Below are positions 18,894 to 28,471 of a stretch of 64,000 nt of DNA, in pieces. The position numbers and the translations under genes are program-made. Source of the DNA: Streptomyces sp. TBY4 (lineage in GTDB: Bacteria; Actinomycetota; Actinomycetes; Streptomycetales; Streptomycetaceae); assembly GCF_024213195.1 (NCBI RefSeq), contig NZ_JANAVF010000008.1:186001-250000 (forward strand), given 5' to 3'. Below the pieces are notes generated by a model, which searched no databases, had not been told where the DNA came from, and saw nothing but the letters and a program-made list of their open reading frames with translations. Each line of letters begins with the position of its first letter. The first letter of the stretch is position 1.

Positions 18894-20810
18894 GTGCTGC
18901 TGACCCGCATCAAGGGACCGCGCGATCTGGACCGGCTCAGCCAGGAGGAGCTCGACCGGCTCGCCGCCGAGATCAGGACCTTCCTCGTCGACGCCGTCTC
19001 CAAGACCGGCGGGCACCTCGGCCCCAACCTCGGTGTCGTGGAGCTGACCATCGCTCTGCACCGGGTCTTCGACTCGCCCAAGGACAAGATCCTCTTCGAC
19101 ACCGGCCACCAGGCCTACGTGCACAAGCTGCTCACCGGCCGCCAGGACTTCGGCGGCCTGCGCACGAAGGGCGGCCTGTCGGGCTACCCCTCGCGCGCCG
19201 AGTCCGAGCACGACGTGATCGAGAACTCGCACGCGTCCACCGTGCTGGGCTGGGCCGACGGCTTCGCGAAGGCCAACGAGGTGCTCGGCAAGGAGGACCA
19301 CCACGTCGCCGCGGTGATCGGCGACGGCGCCCTCACCGGCGGCATGGCCTGGGAGGCGCTGAACAACATCGCCGCCGCCAAGGACCGCCCCCTGGTGATC
19401 GTCGTCAACGACAACGAGCGCTCGTACGGCCCCACCATCGGCGGCCTCGCGAACCACCTGGCCACCCTGCGCACCACGGACGGCTACGAGCGCTTCCTGG
19501 CCCGCGGCAAGGACCTCCTGGAGCGCACCCCGGTCGTCGGGAAGCCCCTCTACGAGACCCTGCACGGCGCCAAGAAGGGCCTCAAGGACTTCATCGCCCC
19601 CCAGGGCATGTTCGAGGACCTGGGCCTGAAGTACATCGGGCCCATCGACGGCCACGACATCGAGGCCCTGGAATCGGCCCTGCAGCGCGCCAAGCGCTTC
19701 AGCGGCCCGGTCATCGTGCACTGCCTCACCCAGAAGGGCCGCGGGTACACCCACGCGGAGCAGGACGAGGCGGACCGTTTCCACGGCATCGGCCCGATCC
19801 ACCCCGACACCGGCCTGCCCGTCTCCACGGACGCCGCCAGCTGGACCTCCGTCTTCGCCGACGAGATGGTGCAGCTCGGCCGGGAGCGCAAGGACATCGT
19901 CGGCATCACCGCGGCCATGCTCCAGCCGGTCGGCCTGAAGAAGTTCGCCGACGCCTACCCGGACCGGATCTTCGACGTCGGTATCGCCGAGCAGCACGGT
20001 GCCACCTCGGCGGCGGGCCTGGCCTCCGGCGGCGCCCACCCGGTCTTCGCGGTCTACGCGACCTTCCTCAACCGCGCCTTCGACCAGGTCCTGATGGACG
20101 TGGCCCTGCACAAGTGCGGGGTCACCTTCGTCCTGGACCGGGCCGGCGTCACCGGCACCGACGGTGCCTCCCACAACGGCATGTGGGACATGTCCATCCT
20201 CCAGGTGGTCCCGGGCCTGCGCCTGGCCGCCCCGCGCGACGCGGAGCAGCTGCGGGCCCAGCTCCGCGAGGCCGTCCAGGTCAAGGACGCGCCGACCGTC
20301 GTGCGCTTCTCCAAGGGCGTCGTCGGCCCGGCCGTCCCGGCCGTCGGCAGGATCGGCGGCATGGACGTGCTGCGCACCCCGGCCGCCGAAGTCGCCCGGC
20401 CGGACGTACTGCTCGTCTCGGTCGGCGCGCTCGCCCCGATGTGCCTGGAGATCGCCGACCTCCTCGACAAGCAGGGCATCTCCACGACCGTGGTCGACCC
20501 CCGCTGGGTCAAGCCGGTGGACGAGGCCCTGGCCCCGCTCGCCGACCGCCACCGCGTGGTCGTCACCGTCGAGGACAACGGCCGGGCCGGCGGTGTGGGC
20601 TCCGCCGTCGCGCAGGCACTGCGGGACGCGGGGGTCGACGTACCGCTGCGCGACTTCGGCATTCCGCAGCGCTTCCTGGACCACGCCTCGCGCAAGGAGG
20701 TCATGGCCGAGATCGGTCTGACCGCCCCGGACATCGCGCGGCAGGTCACCGGCCTGGTGGCCAAGCTGGACGGGCGCTACGACAGCGAGCCGGCCGCCGC
20801 CGTCGACTAG
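18894..20810 (+). CDS. dxs: 1-deoxy-D-xylulose-5-phosphate synthase
   Basis: A 638-residue thiamine-diphosphate enzyme that condenses pyruvate and glyceraldehyde-3-phosphate, the first step of the MEP isoprenoid pathway. The ThDP-binding GDGALTGGMAWEALNN segment (near 143-158), the transketolase-type pyrimidine domain (DVGIAEQHGAT) and the C-terminal domain are all complete. I chose the GTG at 18894 because AAGGAGG lies just upstream; an earlier in-frame start would run through the promoter. Streptomycetes often carry two dxs genes, so another copy may exist outside the window. Confidence 0.95.
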   Translation: MLLTRIKGPRDLDRLSQEELDRLAAEIRTFLVDAVSKTGGHLGPNLGVVELTIALHRVFDSPKDKILFDTGHQAYVHKLLTGRQDFGGLRTKGGLSGYPSRAESEHDVIENSHASTVLGWADGFAKANEVLGKEDHHVAAVIGDGALTGGMAWEALNNIAAAKDRPLVIVVNDNERSYGPTIGGLANHLATLRTTDGYERFLARGKDLLERTPVVGKPLYETLHGAKKGLKDFIAPQGMFEDLGLKYIGPIDGHDIEALESALQRAKRFSGPVIVHCLTQKGRGYTHAEQDEADRFHGIGPIHPDTGLPVSTDAASWTSVFADEMVQLGRERKDIVGITAAMLQPVGLKKFADAYPDRIFDVGIAEQHGATSAAGLASGGAHPVFAVYATFLNRAFDQVLMDVALHKCGVTFVLDRAGVTGTDGASHNGMWDMSILQVVPGLRLAAPRDAEQLRAQLREAVQVKDAPTVVRFSKGVVGPAVPAVGRIGGMDVLRTPAAEVARPDVLLVSVGALAPMCLEIADLLDKQGISTTVVDPRWVKPVDEALAPLADRHRVVVTVEDNGRAGGVGSAVAQALRDAGVDVPLRDFGIPQRFLDHASRKEVMAEIGLTAPDIARQVTGLVAKLDGRYDSEPAAAVD

Positions 20811-20811
20811 A

Positions 20812-20847
20812 CGGCCCGGCGGGCCCGTACGGGGCCCGGACGGGCCG
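20812..20847 (+). terminator. dxs terminator
   Basis: Nested inverted repeats: CGGCCCG (20812-20818) with CGGGCCG (20841-20847), and inside them two GGGCCC blocks that pair. It begins two bases after the dxs stop codon. Confidence 0.7.
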
Positions 20848-20953
20848 GCGTAGATCGCCGCGCGGTTGCAGGCCACGGGCCGGGAGATCACCCTTGAAGG
20901 GGGTGGGCCTCCCGGCCCGTCCGCGTACGTACGCCCCGTTCGGAGGTGCGTCG

Positions 20954-22468
20954 GTGAGCTCGGATCTGAACAGCCCGTTCCGCACGAAGTCGGTGGAGCA
21001 GTCCATCCTCGACACGCAGGAGCCGGAACACCAGCTCAAGAAGTCGCTCTCGGCCTGGGACCTGATGGTCTTCGGCGTCGGCGTCATCATCGGTACCGGC
21101 ATCTTCGTCCTGACCGGCAAGGTCGCCAAGGAGACCGCGGGCCCCTCCACGGCGCTCGCGTTCGTCGCGGCCGGCGTCGTGTGCGCGCTCGCCGCGCTCT
21201 GCTACGCCGAGTTCGCCTCGACCGTGCCGGTCGCCGGTTCCGCGTACACCTTCTCCTACGCCTCGATCGGCGAGCTGCCGGCCTGGATCATCGGCTGGGA
21301 CCTGGTGCTGGAATTCGCCCTCGGCACGGCCGTCGTCGCGGTCGGCTGGTCCGGGTACGTCCGCTCGCTCATGGACAACGCCGGGCTCCATCTGCCGGCC
21401 GCGCTCGAGGGGCCGGATGTACCGGGCGGCAGCTTCGACCTGCTGGCCTTCGTGCTCGTCCTGGTGCTGACCGCGATCCTCGTCGTCGGCGTGAAGCTGT
21501 CCGCGCGGATCACCGCGATCGTGGTCGCGATCAAGGTCACGGTGGTGCTCATCGTGATCTTCGCCGGCCTGTTCTTCATCAAGGGCAGCAACTACGAGCC
21601 CTTCGTCCCGAAGGCGGTGAAGCAGGAGGGCGGCGCGGGCCTGGACGCCCCCCTGGTCCAGCTGATCTTCGGCTACGAGCCGACCAACTTCGGCATCATG
21701 GGCATCTTCACCGCGGCCTCCGTCGTCTTCTTCGCCTTCATCGGCTTCGACGTCGTCGCCACCGCGGCCGAGGAGACCAAGCTGCCCCAGCGGGACATGC
21801 CGCGCGGCATCCTCGGCTCGCTGCTGATCTGCACGGTGCTGTACGTGGCCGTCTCGCTCGTGGTCACCGGCATGCAGCACTACTCCGAGCTGTCCGTCAG
21901 CGCCCCGCTGGCCGACGCCTTCAAATCCGCCGGGCATCCGGTCTACGGAGGCATCATCAGCTTCGGCGCCGCCGTGGGCCTGACCACCGTGTGCATGATC
22001 CTGCTGCTCGGCCAGACCCGGGTGTTCTTCGCGATGAGCCGCGACGGACTGCTGCCGCGCTTCTTCTCGCGGACCCACCCGAAGTTCCGTACGCCCTACC
22101 GGCCGACCATCCTGCTCGGCGTGGTCATCGCGATCGTCGCCGGATTCACCAGCATCAACGAGCTGGCGACCCTGGTGAACATCGGCACCCTCTTCGCCTT
22201 CGTCGTCGTCGCGCTCGGCGTGATGGTCCTGCGCCGCACCCGGCCCGACCTGCACCGGTCCTTCCGCACCCCGTGGGTGCCGCTCGTGCCCATCCTGTCG
22301 ATCGCCGCGTCGGTCTGGCTGATGCTGAACCTGCCGGCCGAGACCTGGCTGCGCTTCGGGATCTGGATGGTGATCGGCGTGGCCGTCTACTACCTCTACG
22401 GCAAGCGGCACAGCCGGCTGGGCCGCGGCGAGGGCATGACCCCGAACCCGGCGCGCCAGGACCGGTGA
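20954..22468 (+). CDS. APC-family amino acid permease (cationic amino acid transporter type)
   Basis: A 504-residue secondary transporter with about 14 hydrophobic segments, resembling YfnA/CAT-type permeases. The first helix carries the APC substrate motif GVGVIIGTGIFVLTG (about 37-51). The start GTG at 20954 follows GGAGG with 7-base spacing. The substrate is not predictable beyond basic or branched amino acids. It is separated from dxs by a terminator and is probably transcribed alone. Confidence 0.9.
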   Translation: MSSDLNSPFRTKSVEQSILDTQEPEHQLKKSLSAWDLMVFGVGVIIGTGIFVLTGKVAKETAGPSTALAFVAAGVVCALAALCYAEFASTVPVAGSAYTFSYASIGELPAWIIGWDLVLEFALGTAVVAVGWSGYVRSLMDNAGLHLPAALEGPDVPGGSFDLLAFVLVLVLTAILVVGVKLSARITAIVVAIKVTVVLIVIFAGLFFIKGSNYEPFVPKAVKQEGGAGLDAPLVQLIFGYEPTNFGIMGIFTAASVVFFAFIGFDVVATAAEETKLPQRDMPRGILGSLLICTVLYVAVSLVVTGMQHYSELSVSAPLADAFKSAGHPVYGGIISFGAAVGLTTVCMILLLGQTRVFFAMSRDGLLPRFFSRTHPKFRTPYRPTILLGVVIAIVAGFTSINELATLVNIGTLFAFVVVALGVMVLRRTRPDLHRSFRTPWVPLVPILSIAASVWLMLNLPAETWLRFGIWMVIGVAVYYLYGKRHSRLGRGEGMTPNPARQDR

Positions 22469-22511
22469 ACCCCGTCCCACGCCTGTCGTACGCCTGTCCT
22501 ACGGTGAGGGC

Positions 22512-23027
22512 ATGGAGATCACCGTAGGACTGGAACCCTGGTCGGAAGACGACTTCTGGCTGCTGGAGCGCAAGAACGAGCCTGCCATGACGGAGCATCT
22601 GGGCGGCCCGGAGACCGCGGCCAAGCTCCGCGACCGCCACCGGCGGTACCTGGCGATGAGTGCCGGGGAGCCCGGGGCCGGGCGGATGTTCCGGGTCGTG
22701 GCCGACGGCGAGACCGTGGGCAGCACGGGCTTCTGGGAGCGGGTCTGGCAGGGCGAGGAGGTCTACGAGGCCGGCTGGGGCATCCTCCCCGAGTTCCAGG
22801 GCCGGGGGCTCGCGGCCCGCGCGGTCCGGGCGCTCATCGCGCACGCGGGCGTCCACGGCACCCGCCGCCACCTGCACGCCTTCCCGTCCGTCGACCACCC
22901 GGCCTCCAACGCGGTGTGCCGCGCGGCCGGGTTCGTGCTCCTGGGGGAGGTGCGCTTCGAGTACCCGCCGGGGCAGTGGCACGCGAGCGGGGACTGGCGG
23001 GCGGTGCTGGGCGGCGACGGCGCGTAG
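22512..23027 (+). CDS. GNAT-family N-acetyltransferase
   Basis: A 171-residue acetyltransferase with the acetyl-CoA pocket in ILPEFQGRGLAARAVRALI (about 95-113). It resembles RimJ/RimL-like single-domain GNAT proteins; the substrate is unknown. TACGGT lies 6 bases upstream of the ATG in -10 position, so the mRNA may be leaderless. Its stop codon is part of a strong bidirectional hairpin. Confidence 0.85.
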   Translation: MEITVGLEPWSEDDFWLLERKNEPAMTEHLGGPETAAKLRDRHRRYLAMSAGEPGAGRMFRVVADGETVGSTGFWERVWQGEEVYEAGWGILPEFQGRGLAARAVRALIAHAGVHGTRRHLHAFPSVDHPASNAVCRAAGFVLLGEVRFEYPPGQWHASGDWRAVLGGDGA

Positions 23028-23055
23028 CACCGTCCCCCGGGGGGACGGTGCTACG
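23023..23055. terminator. bidirectional terminator between the acetyltransferase and LCP genes
   Basis: A perfect 15-bp stem (CGTAGCACCGTCCCC and its complement) with a 3-base loop. The plus-strand stop codon TAG is within the 5' arm. It serves the convergent genes on both sides. Confidence 0.9.
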
Positions 23056-23076
23056 GGGTGGGGCGGGTGGCGGCGG

Positions 23077-24162
23077 TCAGCCGCCGGTGGCGGGGGACTT
23101 CTTCGCCGAGGCCGGGATCGGCTGGTCGTTGCGCAGGGCCTCCCACAGCTGGCCGGACTGCGGCTCGACCGCGACGACGCGGTTCTTGTCGATCTTGTCG
23201 TAGGCCACCGGAAGCATGATCGTCTCCATGGTCGCCGGGTCCACGCCGTTCATGCTCTGGCCGAAGTCCGACAGGCCCTTGAGGGAGCCGAGTTCGGCGT
23301 CGGTGGTCAGCGCCTTGGTGCCGGCGTCGGCGAGCTTGTAGAGCTTGGCCGGGCTGCTGAGCATGTCCTGCTTCTTGATCTCGGCCAGCATCGCGATCAT
23401 GAACTTCTGCTGCAGGTCGATGCGCCCGAGGTCGCTGCCGTCCCCGTAGCCGTGACGGGTGCGCACGAACTTCAGCGAGTCCTCGCCATTCAGGCGGTGC
23501 GTGCCCGCGTCGAGGTTCAGACCGCCCTTGATGGGCTTGTCGAGAGTGACGTCCACGCCGCCCAGCGCGTCCACCAGCCCCTTGAAGCCGGCGAACTCCA
23601 CCTTCACGAGGTGGTCGACGCGGATCCCGGACATCTTCTCGATGGTCTTGACGACACAGGCGGGGCCGCCGCCGCTCCCGATGATGCCGTTGATCATGAC
23701 GCGGTTGGCGCCGGGGATCGTCTTGCCGTCCTTGTCCTTGCATTCCGGCCGGGTCACGAGGGTGTCACGGGGAATGCTGATCGCGGTGGCCTTCTTGCGG
23801 CCCTCGGGTATGTGCACCAGCATGTTGGTGTCCGAGCGGGAGCCGCTGACATTGCCGTGATCGAGCTCACCGTTGGCGCCGGCGCGGGAGTCCGAGCCGA
23901 GCACCAGGATGTTCTGCCCGCTGTCCGGGACCTTGGCCGGACGGTCGTCACCGAGCGCCTGGTCCAGGTCGACGCTGTCGATGTTCCCGTTGAGGTGGCT
24001 GTACGCCCACCACCCGGTGCCGCCCGCCGCGAGCAGCAGGACCAGGAGTGTCAGCAGGAGCACCCGCCTGACGCGCTGTCCTCGGGTCCGGACGCGCCTG
24101 CGCCCGCGCCCCTCGGAAGGGCCGAGAGTTCCGCGGCCCGGTGTCATGACGTCGTGGCTCAT
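23077..24162 (-). CDS. LytR-CpsA-Psr (LCP) family glycopolymer ligase
   Basis: A 361-residue membrane protein: an Arg-rich cytoplasmic N-terminus, one transmembrane helix (about 30-52, LLLTLLVLLLAAGG) and an extracellular LCP domain with NILVLGSDSR, RSDTNMLVHIP and SIPRDTLV. LCP enzymes transfer phosphate-linked glycopolymers from lipid carriers to peptidoglycan. It is divergent from a locus of Stealth phosphotransferases, so it may anchor their product. I chose the ATG at 24162 because the longer reading frame adds only a low-complexity segment. A TATAAT box lies about 95 bp upstream. Confidence 0.9.
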   Translation of the reverse strand: MSHDVMTPGRGTLGPSEGRGRRRVRTRGQRVRRVLLLTLLVLLLAAGGTGWWAYSHLNGNIDSVDLDQALGDDRPAKVPDSGQNILVLGSDSRAGANGELDHGNVSGSRSDTNMLVHIPEGRKKATAISIPRDTLVTRPECKDKDGKTIPGANRVMINGIIGSGGGPACVVKTIEKMSGIRVDHLVKVEFAGFKGLVDALGGVDVTLDKPIKGGLNLDAGTHRLNGEDSLKFVRTRHGYGDGSDLGRIDLQQKFMIAMLAEIKKQDMLSSPAKLYKLADAGTKALTTDAELGSLKGLSDFGQSMNGVDPATMETIMLPVAYDKIDKNRVVAVEPQSGQLWEALRNDQPIPASAKKSPATGG

Positions 24163-24256
24163 CCTGTGAGTCCCCCATGGTGGTAGCGGCACCGGCAATT
24201 GCGGGCGAGGTCCGGGCCGGGGCGAGTGCGCCCAGGCCTGCCCGCGCCAGCCGTGC

Positions 24257-24262
24257 ATTATA
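24257..24262 (-). promoter_or_regulatory. consensus -10 box for the LCP gene
   Basis: TATAAT on the minus strand in an AT-rich patch of the 223-bp divergent region. No good -35 is visible 17-18 bp upstream, so an activator or extended contacts may be needed. Confidence 0.45.
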
Positions 24263-24385
24263 GACAGTAAATGCTATGAGCGTACGACTCGATGCTCGCG
24301 ATCGCATGTACGTTCGCCGCACTATCATTCGCTCGATGGGGGCCCCAGGGCCGTTCGGACAGGTCTAGGGAAGGGTCGAGGCACG

Positions 24386-25432
24386 GTGAGCGAATTCGTC
24401 GTCGACGGGCGCTGGCTCGCCCTGGGCAAGGACGGGCGGCTCACGGCCTTCGTCCGCACCCGCGGCGGTCTGCTGCGGTGGACGGAGGAGGCGCCGGGCG
24501 GCCCGAAGTGGACCGGCCCCGATTTCATCGAGACCCCCGAGCTCAGCCACATCACGGTGGCGCAGGGCGCCGACGGCTACTGGCACCTGCTCGGCCGCCG
24601 CGTCGGGCGCGGCACCGGCGGGACGCCCGCGGTGGACTTCGTCCTGGCGACCCAGTTCCAGACGGGCCGGCCGATCACGGAGTGGCGCGAGCTCGGCAGT
24701 CCCTCCAAGGATCCGGCGCGGGCGGCGATGGCGGGCCCGCCGGTCGGCGCGGTCTCCGCGTCCGGAAGGCTGCACCTGTTCGTCCGGCACGCCGGAGGCG
24801 GGGTGTCGCTGCGCCGGGAGGGCCGGCGCGGGGCCTGGGACGGGTGGAAGAACCTCCAGGGTCAGCACGCCATCGACGGTTTCGCGGCCGTCACCACGTC
24901 CGCGGGGCTCATCGAGCTGCTGGCCCCCGCGGACAACGGCCGCACCATGCAATGGGCGCAGTCCGAGCCGGACGGGGAGGTCGAACGCCGCCCCAACCTC
25001 CGGATCAGCCCCGCGCCGGGCACCGCGGTGGCGCTGGAGACCTCGCCGGGCCGGGTGACCTACTACTGGGTCGACGCCGAGACGGGCGGCATCCTCTGCC
25101 ACCGGGTCGGCGACTGGATCATCCCCCTCGGAGGGGCCCCCGCCGCGGGGCGGCTCACGGCCCTGCGCGCCGTGCTCGACGGGTACGACTGCACGGTGCT
25201 CGCGCACTGGGGGTACGACGGCCAGGTCATGCTGGCCGCCTGCGGCTCGGAGAACGAGGGCGGCGGCCTGTGGTGGTCGCCGACGGGCGAGGCCACGGCC
25301 TGCGCGCCCCTGCTGGCGCTCGACGCCTACGGCCGCGTGGTGATCGGGACCGTGGACTCCTCGGGCGCGCTGCGCATCGTGCGCCAGAGCGACGAGCCGG
25401 GCCTGGTCATGCGTCCCGGGGTCCGGGTCTAG
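24386..25432 (+). CDS. predicted beta-propeller protein (PLL/tectonin-like)
   Basis: A 348-residue protein without an obvious signal peptide or membrane helix. It consists of roughly 50-residue repeats, each with a strand of the form LxxFVRTxxGxLxRW or LHLFVRHAGGGVSLR, as in PLL-like lectins and tectonin propellers that bind glycans. I recognise the fold, not a specific function. It is the first gene of a plus-strand run of surface-glycan genes and is divergent from the LCP ligase. The GTG start follows AGGGAAGGG. Confidence 0.6.
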   Translation: MSEFVVDGRWLALGKDGRLTAFVRTRGGLLRWTEEAPGGPKWTGPDFIETPELSHITVAQGADGYWHLLGRRVGRGTGGTPAVDFVLATQFQTGRPITEWRELGSPSKDPARAAMAGPPVGAVSASGRLHLFVRHAGGGVSLRREGRRGAWDGWKNLQGQHAIDGFAAVTTSAGLIELLAPADNGRTMQWAQSEPDGEVERRPNLRISPAPGTAVALETSPGRVTYYWVDAETGGILCHRVGDWIIPLGGAPAAGRLTALRAVLDGYDCTVLAHWGYDGQVMLAACGSENEGGGLWWSPTGEATACAPLLALDAYGRVVIGTVDSSGALRIVRQSDEPGLVMRPGVRV

Positions 25433-25487
25433 GGGCGCGAGCTCTCCGCGTCCCGGGCTCCGGGCGGCTCGAATTCGACGCGGACTC

Positions 25488-25507
25488 CTTGTGAGGTTGT
25501 TCACAAG
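25488..25507. promoter_or_regulatory. inverted repeat upstream of the Stealth gene
   Basis: CTTGTGA (25488-25494) and TCACAAG (25501-25507) are perfect 7-bp arms around six bases, in an otherwise empty 280-bp gap. It could be an operator or a weak terminator of the preceding gene. Confidence 0.4.
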
Positions 25508-25712
25508 ATGTTTGCGAAAGCTTGAACATATCCTGAATCCGGGGCTGTTGGGGTGTACAGCCAGGAGATTGCAGATGGACAACCCATGGCCTTGGGTGTG
25601 AAGATCCGATAAGCGTCCGGGGGGGCGCAGGGAAGGGTTCGGGGCGCGGAATAGCCGAGTCCGGCTGACAGGTCAGATGTGGCCACTTGCGATGGACGGA
25701 TGCGGATACGTG

Positions 25713-27512
25713 GTGAGCAACCCAGAAGCCAGTAATTTCGTGGCAGGCTACCGCTCGCTGGTCCCTGTCCAGGCCCGCCGGCGCATAGTCCACTCGGTCC
25801 CCAGGCCCATGCGCACCGGCGTCATGAAGAGCATGACCCTCGTCGACTCGGCCCGCTCGGCCGTCGTCGTGCGCGCCATGGGCGGCAGTGCCGACCGGAC
25901 CGGCGAGTCCCCCGACGCCGCCCTGCGCGTGGTCCGCTCCCAGGGCAAGCACGCCCACGCGATGGTCGTCGCCGGAGCCACGGAATGGGCCGCGAAGGCC
26001 CGCAACCTGCACCTGCTCGTCGCCGTGCTCGAGGAAGCCGGCATCGACCACTTCTGCGTCCGCGGCACCGGCAAGCCCAACCCGTGCGTGGCCGTGCCCG
26101 CGAGCCGCCGCGACGAGGTCGAGGACGCACTCCAGTACGCCTTCGGCGTCAACCCCGGCTACGTCTCCGACGTCAACGGCGGTCAGCACCGCCCCGGCTC
26201 CACGACCAAGGCCTGGCGCCGCCAGCGGACCCGCGACATCCTGCGGCTGTTCTGGATCGTCTGCGACCCCACCGGGAACCTGGTCTTCGGCCAGGAGTCC
26301 GGCGTGGACCTGGAATTCTGGGAGGAGTCGCACGGCCGGCTCGTCGCACCCCGGCCCAACAGCGTCGTCACCGAGATACCGGTGGACAGCCCCCGCCCGT
26401 GGGCGCCCCAGCAGCTGTTCAGCCCGGTGCCCGCCCCGTACTGGAGCGGTGAGGCACGCACCCTCCCCGAGTTCACCGTCCCGCTGCCCTCCGACCACCT
26501 CTTCCCGATCGACGTCGTCTACACCTGGGTGGACGACGCCGACCCGGTGTGGAAGGCCGGCAAGGACGCCGCGCGCCGCGGGATCACCTCGGGGGAGTCC
26601 GCCGCCCCGCTGCACGAGCAGGCGGCCAACGACTCGCGCTTCACCAGCCGCGACGAGCTCCGCTACTCCCTGCGCTCCATCCACCAGTACGCGCCGTGGA
26701 TCCGCCAGATCTTCCTCGTCACCGCCGGCCAGGCGCCGGGCTGGCTCAACACCGAGTTCCCCGGACTGAGGGTCGTCGACCACCGGGAGATCTTCTCCGA
26801 CCCGGCGGCGCTGCCGACGTTCAACTCGCACGCCATCGAGAGCCAGCTGCACCACATACCCGACCTGTCGGAGCACTTCCTCTACCTCAACGACGACGTG
26901 TTCTTCGGCCGCCCGGTGCGCCCGGAGCACTTCTTCCACTCCAACGGGCTGTCCAAGTTCTTCATGTCCAAGGCCCTGATCCCGCCGGGCCGGGTCACCC
27001 CCGAGGACCTGCCCGTCAACGCGGCCGGCAAGAACAGCCGCGGCCTGATCGCCCAGCAGTTCGGCACCTTCATCTCCCAGAAGATGAAGCACACCCCGCA
27101 CGCGCTGCGCCGCAGCATCCTCTCGGAGATCGAGCACGTCTACTCGCGGTCCCACTGGGTCACCCAGCACTCGCGCTTCCGCTCCCCGAACGACGTGCCG
27201 ATCGCCTCCTCGCTGCACCACTACTACTCGTACCACTCGGCCCGCGCCACGATCGGGGACCTGCGGTACGTGTACATCGACATCGGCGACAACGGGGCGC
27301 AGCAGCGTCTGGACCGGCTCGTGGCCCGCCGGGACTTCGACACGTTCTGCATCAACGACACCGTCGCGCCCAAGGACAAGGACGCCCAGGCGCGGATGAT
27401 CGAGCGGTTCCTCGAATCGTATTTCCCCGTACCGAGCCCCTATGAGTTGCCGGACGCCGTGGGGACCCCCACCCGGCGCACCGCCGAGCTGGGAAGCGCG
27501 CACTACCGATGA
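25713..27512 (+). CDS. Stealth-family sugar-phosphate transferase
   Basis: A 599-residue protein with all four Stealth conserved regions: CR1 IDVVYTWVDDAD (about 265), CR2 SRDELRYSLRSI through HFLYLNDDVFFG (about 310-398), CR3 KHTPHALRRSIL (about 458) and CR4 DTFCINDT (about 542). Stealth enzymes transfer hexose-1-phosphate to make phosphodiester-linked capsule polymers, and related domains include human GNPTAB. An extra N-terminal region of about 260 residues precedes CR1. The start is uncertain: GTG 25713 has a weak GGA upstream, and ATG 25692 is possible. It overlaps the next gene by ATGA. Confidence 0.88.
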   Translation: MSNPEASNFVAGYRSLVPVQARRRIVHSVPRPMRTGVMKSMTLVDSARSAVVVRAMGGSADRTGESPDAALRVVRSQGKHAHAMVVAGATEWAAKARNLHLLVAVLEEAGIDHFCVRGTGKPNPCVAVPASRRDEVEDALQYAFGVNPGYVSDVNGGQHRPGSTTKAWRRQRTRDILRLFWIVCDPTGNLVFGQESGVDLEFWEESHGRLVAPRPNSVVTEIPVDSPRPWAPQQLFSPVPAPYWSGEARTLPEFTVPLPSDHLFPIDVVYTWVDDADPVWKAGKDAARRGITSGESAAPLHEQAANDSRFTSRDELRYSLRSIHQYAPWIRQIFLVTAGQAPGWLNTEFPGLRVVDHREIFSDPAALPTFNSHAIESQLHHIPDLSEHFLYLNDDVFFGRPVRPEHFFHSNGLSKFFMSKALIPPGRVTPEDLPVNAAGKNSRGLIAQQFGTFISQKMKHTPHALRRSILSEIEHVYSRSHWVTQHSRFRSPNDVPIASSLHHYYSYHSARATIGDLRYVYIDIGDNGAQQRLDRLVARRDFDTFCINDTVAPKDKDAQARMIERFLESYFPVPSPYELPDAVGTPTRRTAELGSAHYR

Positions 27513-28471
27513 AGAATTTCCTGAAGTGGCTGCTGCGTTCCCGTGGAACGTTCGCGGCCGGCTTTGCCACGCGGCTCGTCGCCATCCGTTCCTGGCTGAT
27601 GGTGCGCGTCTTCCTGCCCCGCCGCATCGGCCGCGCCGCCGTGCTGCAGTACGCGCAGGTCCTCGACGGTCACACCATGAACCTCCACGCCGAGCTGCCG
27701 GACTCGGCCCCGCTCGGCGAATCCGCCGAGCTCGAGCTGAAGCACGGCCGGCAGGTCTTCCGCACGCCGGTGCGCCTCTACGAGGACCGCGAGGACCGGC
27801 TGCTGATGGACGCCGCCGTGCTCCTCGGCGCCGGGCCCGGCGGCCTGTCCCTCACGAGCGGCCGCTGGAAGACCACGCTGCTGATGCAGGACGGCCGCAG
27901 GACCCGCAAGTACAAGCTGCTGCTGGTCGAGCCGCCCGTGCCGTACGCCGGACCGACCAAGCCGATGAGCGCCTCGCCCGTCGACGGCCTGCGCCACCGC
28001 CTCGGCCGCACCGTCGCCGGCAGCCTGACCGTGGTCACCTCGAACCCCAAGCCCCTCGCCGAGGTCGTGCGCATCGACCTCTCGCACTCCATGCTCGTCC
28101 TCGACTTCCGCACGGTCGGCGCGCGGCTCGAAGAGCCCTGGGCCGAGTTCACCGCCTCCCGCCGCCGTCTGCAGCGCCCGCTGGAGGCGCTGCCCGGCGG
28201 TGCCTGGCGGGTCGTCGTACCGCTGGAGGAGATGCCGCCCGCGCGCGCCACCGATCACTGGGACGTGGCAGTAGCCTCGAAGGGGTCGCGCGCCCTGCGC
28301 ATCGGTCGCCGACTGCACGACGTGCGCAACCCGATGCGCGTCTTCACCATCAACAAGGGTGTGGTCGCACCGCGCGGCCTCGCCCCGATGATCGTCCACC
28401 CCCGTTACACGGCCGCGGGCAACCTCCGGGTCACCTGCAGTCGAATGCCCGAAGCCGGGCGGAGAGCCTGA
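27509..28471 (+). CDS. unknown protein of the surface-glycan locus
   Basis: A 320-residue protein I do not recognise. The first 40 residues are basic and hydrophobic (KWLLRSRGTFAAGFATRLVAIRSWLMVRVFLP), suggesting membrane association without a cleaved signal; the rest looks like two beta-rich segments of similar layout (residues about 45-150 and 160-290). It overlaps the upstream Stealth gene by 4 bp and the downstream glycosyltransferase-Stealth gene by 1 bp, so it is translationally coupled to both and should act in the same pathway. Confidence 0.75.
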   Translation: MKNFLKWLLRSRGTFAAGFATRLVAIRSWLMVRVFLPRRIGRAAVLQYAQVLDGHTMNLHAELPDSAPLGESAELELKHGRQVFRTPVRLYEDREDRLLMDAAVLLGAGPGGLSLTSGRWKTTLLMQDGRRTRKYKLLLVEPPVPYAGPTKPMSASPVDGLRHRLGRTVAGSLTVVTSNPKPLAEVVRIDLSHSMLVLDFRTVGARLEEPWAEFTASRRRLQRPLEALPGGAWRVVVPLEEMPPARATDHWDVAVASKGSRALRIGRRLHDVRNPMRVFTINKGVVAPRGLAPMIVHPRYTAAGNLRVTCSRMPEAGRRA

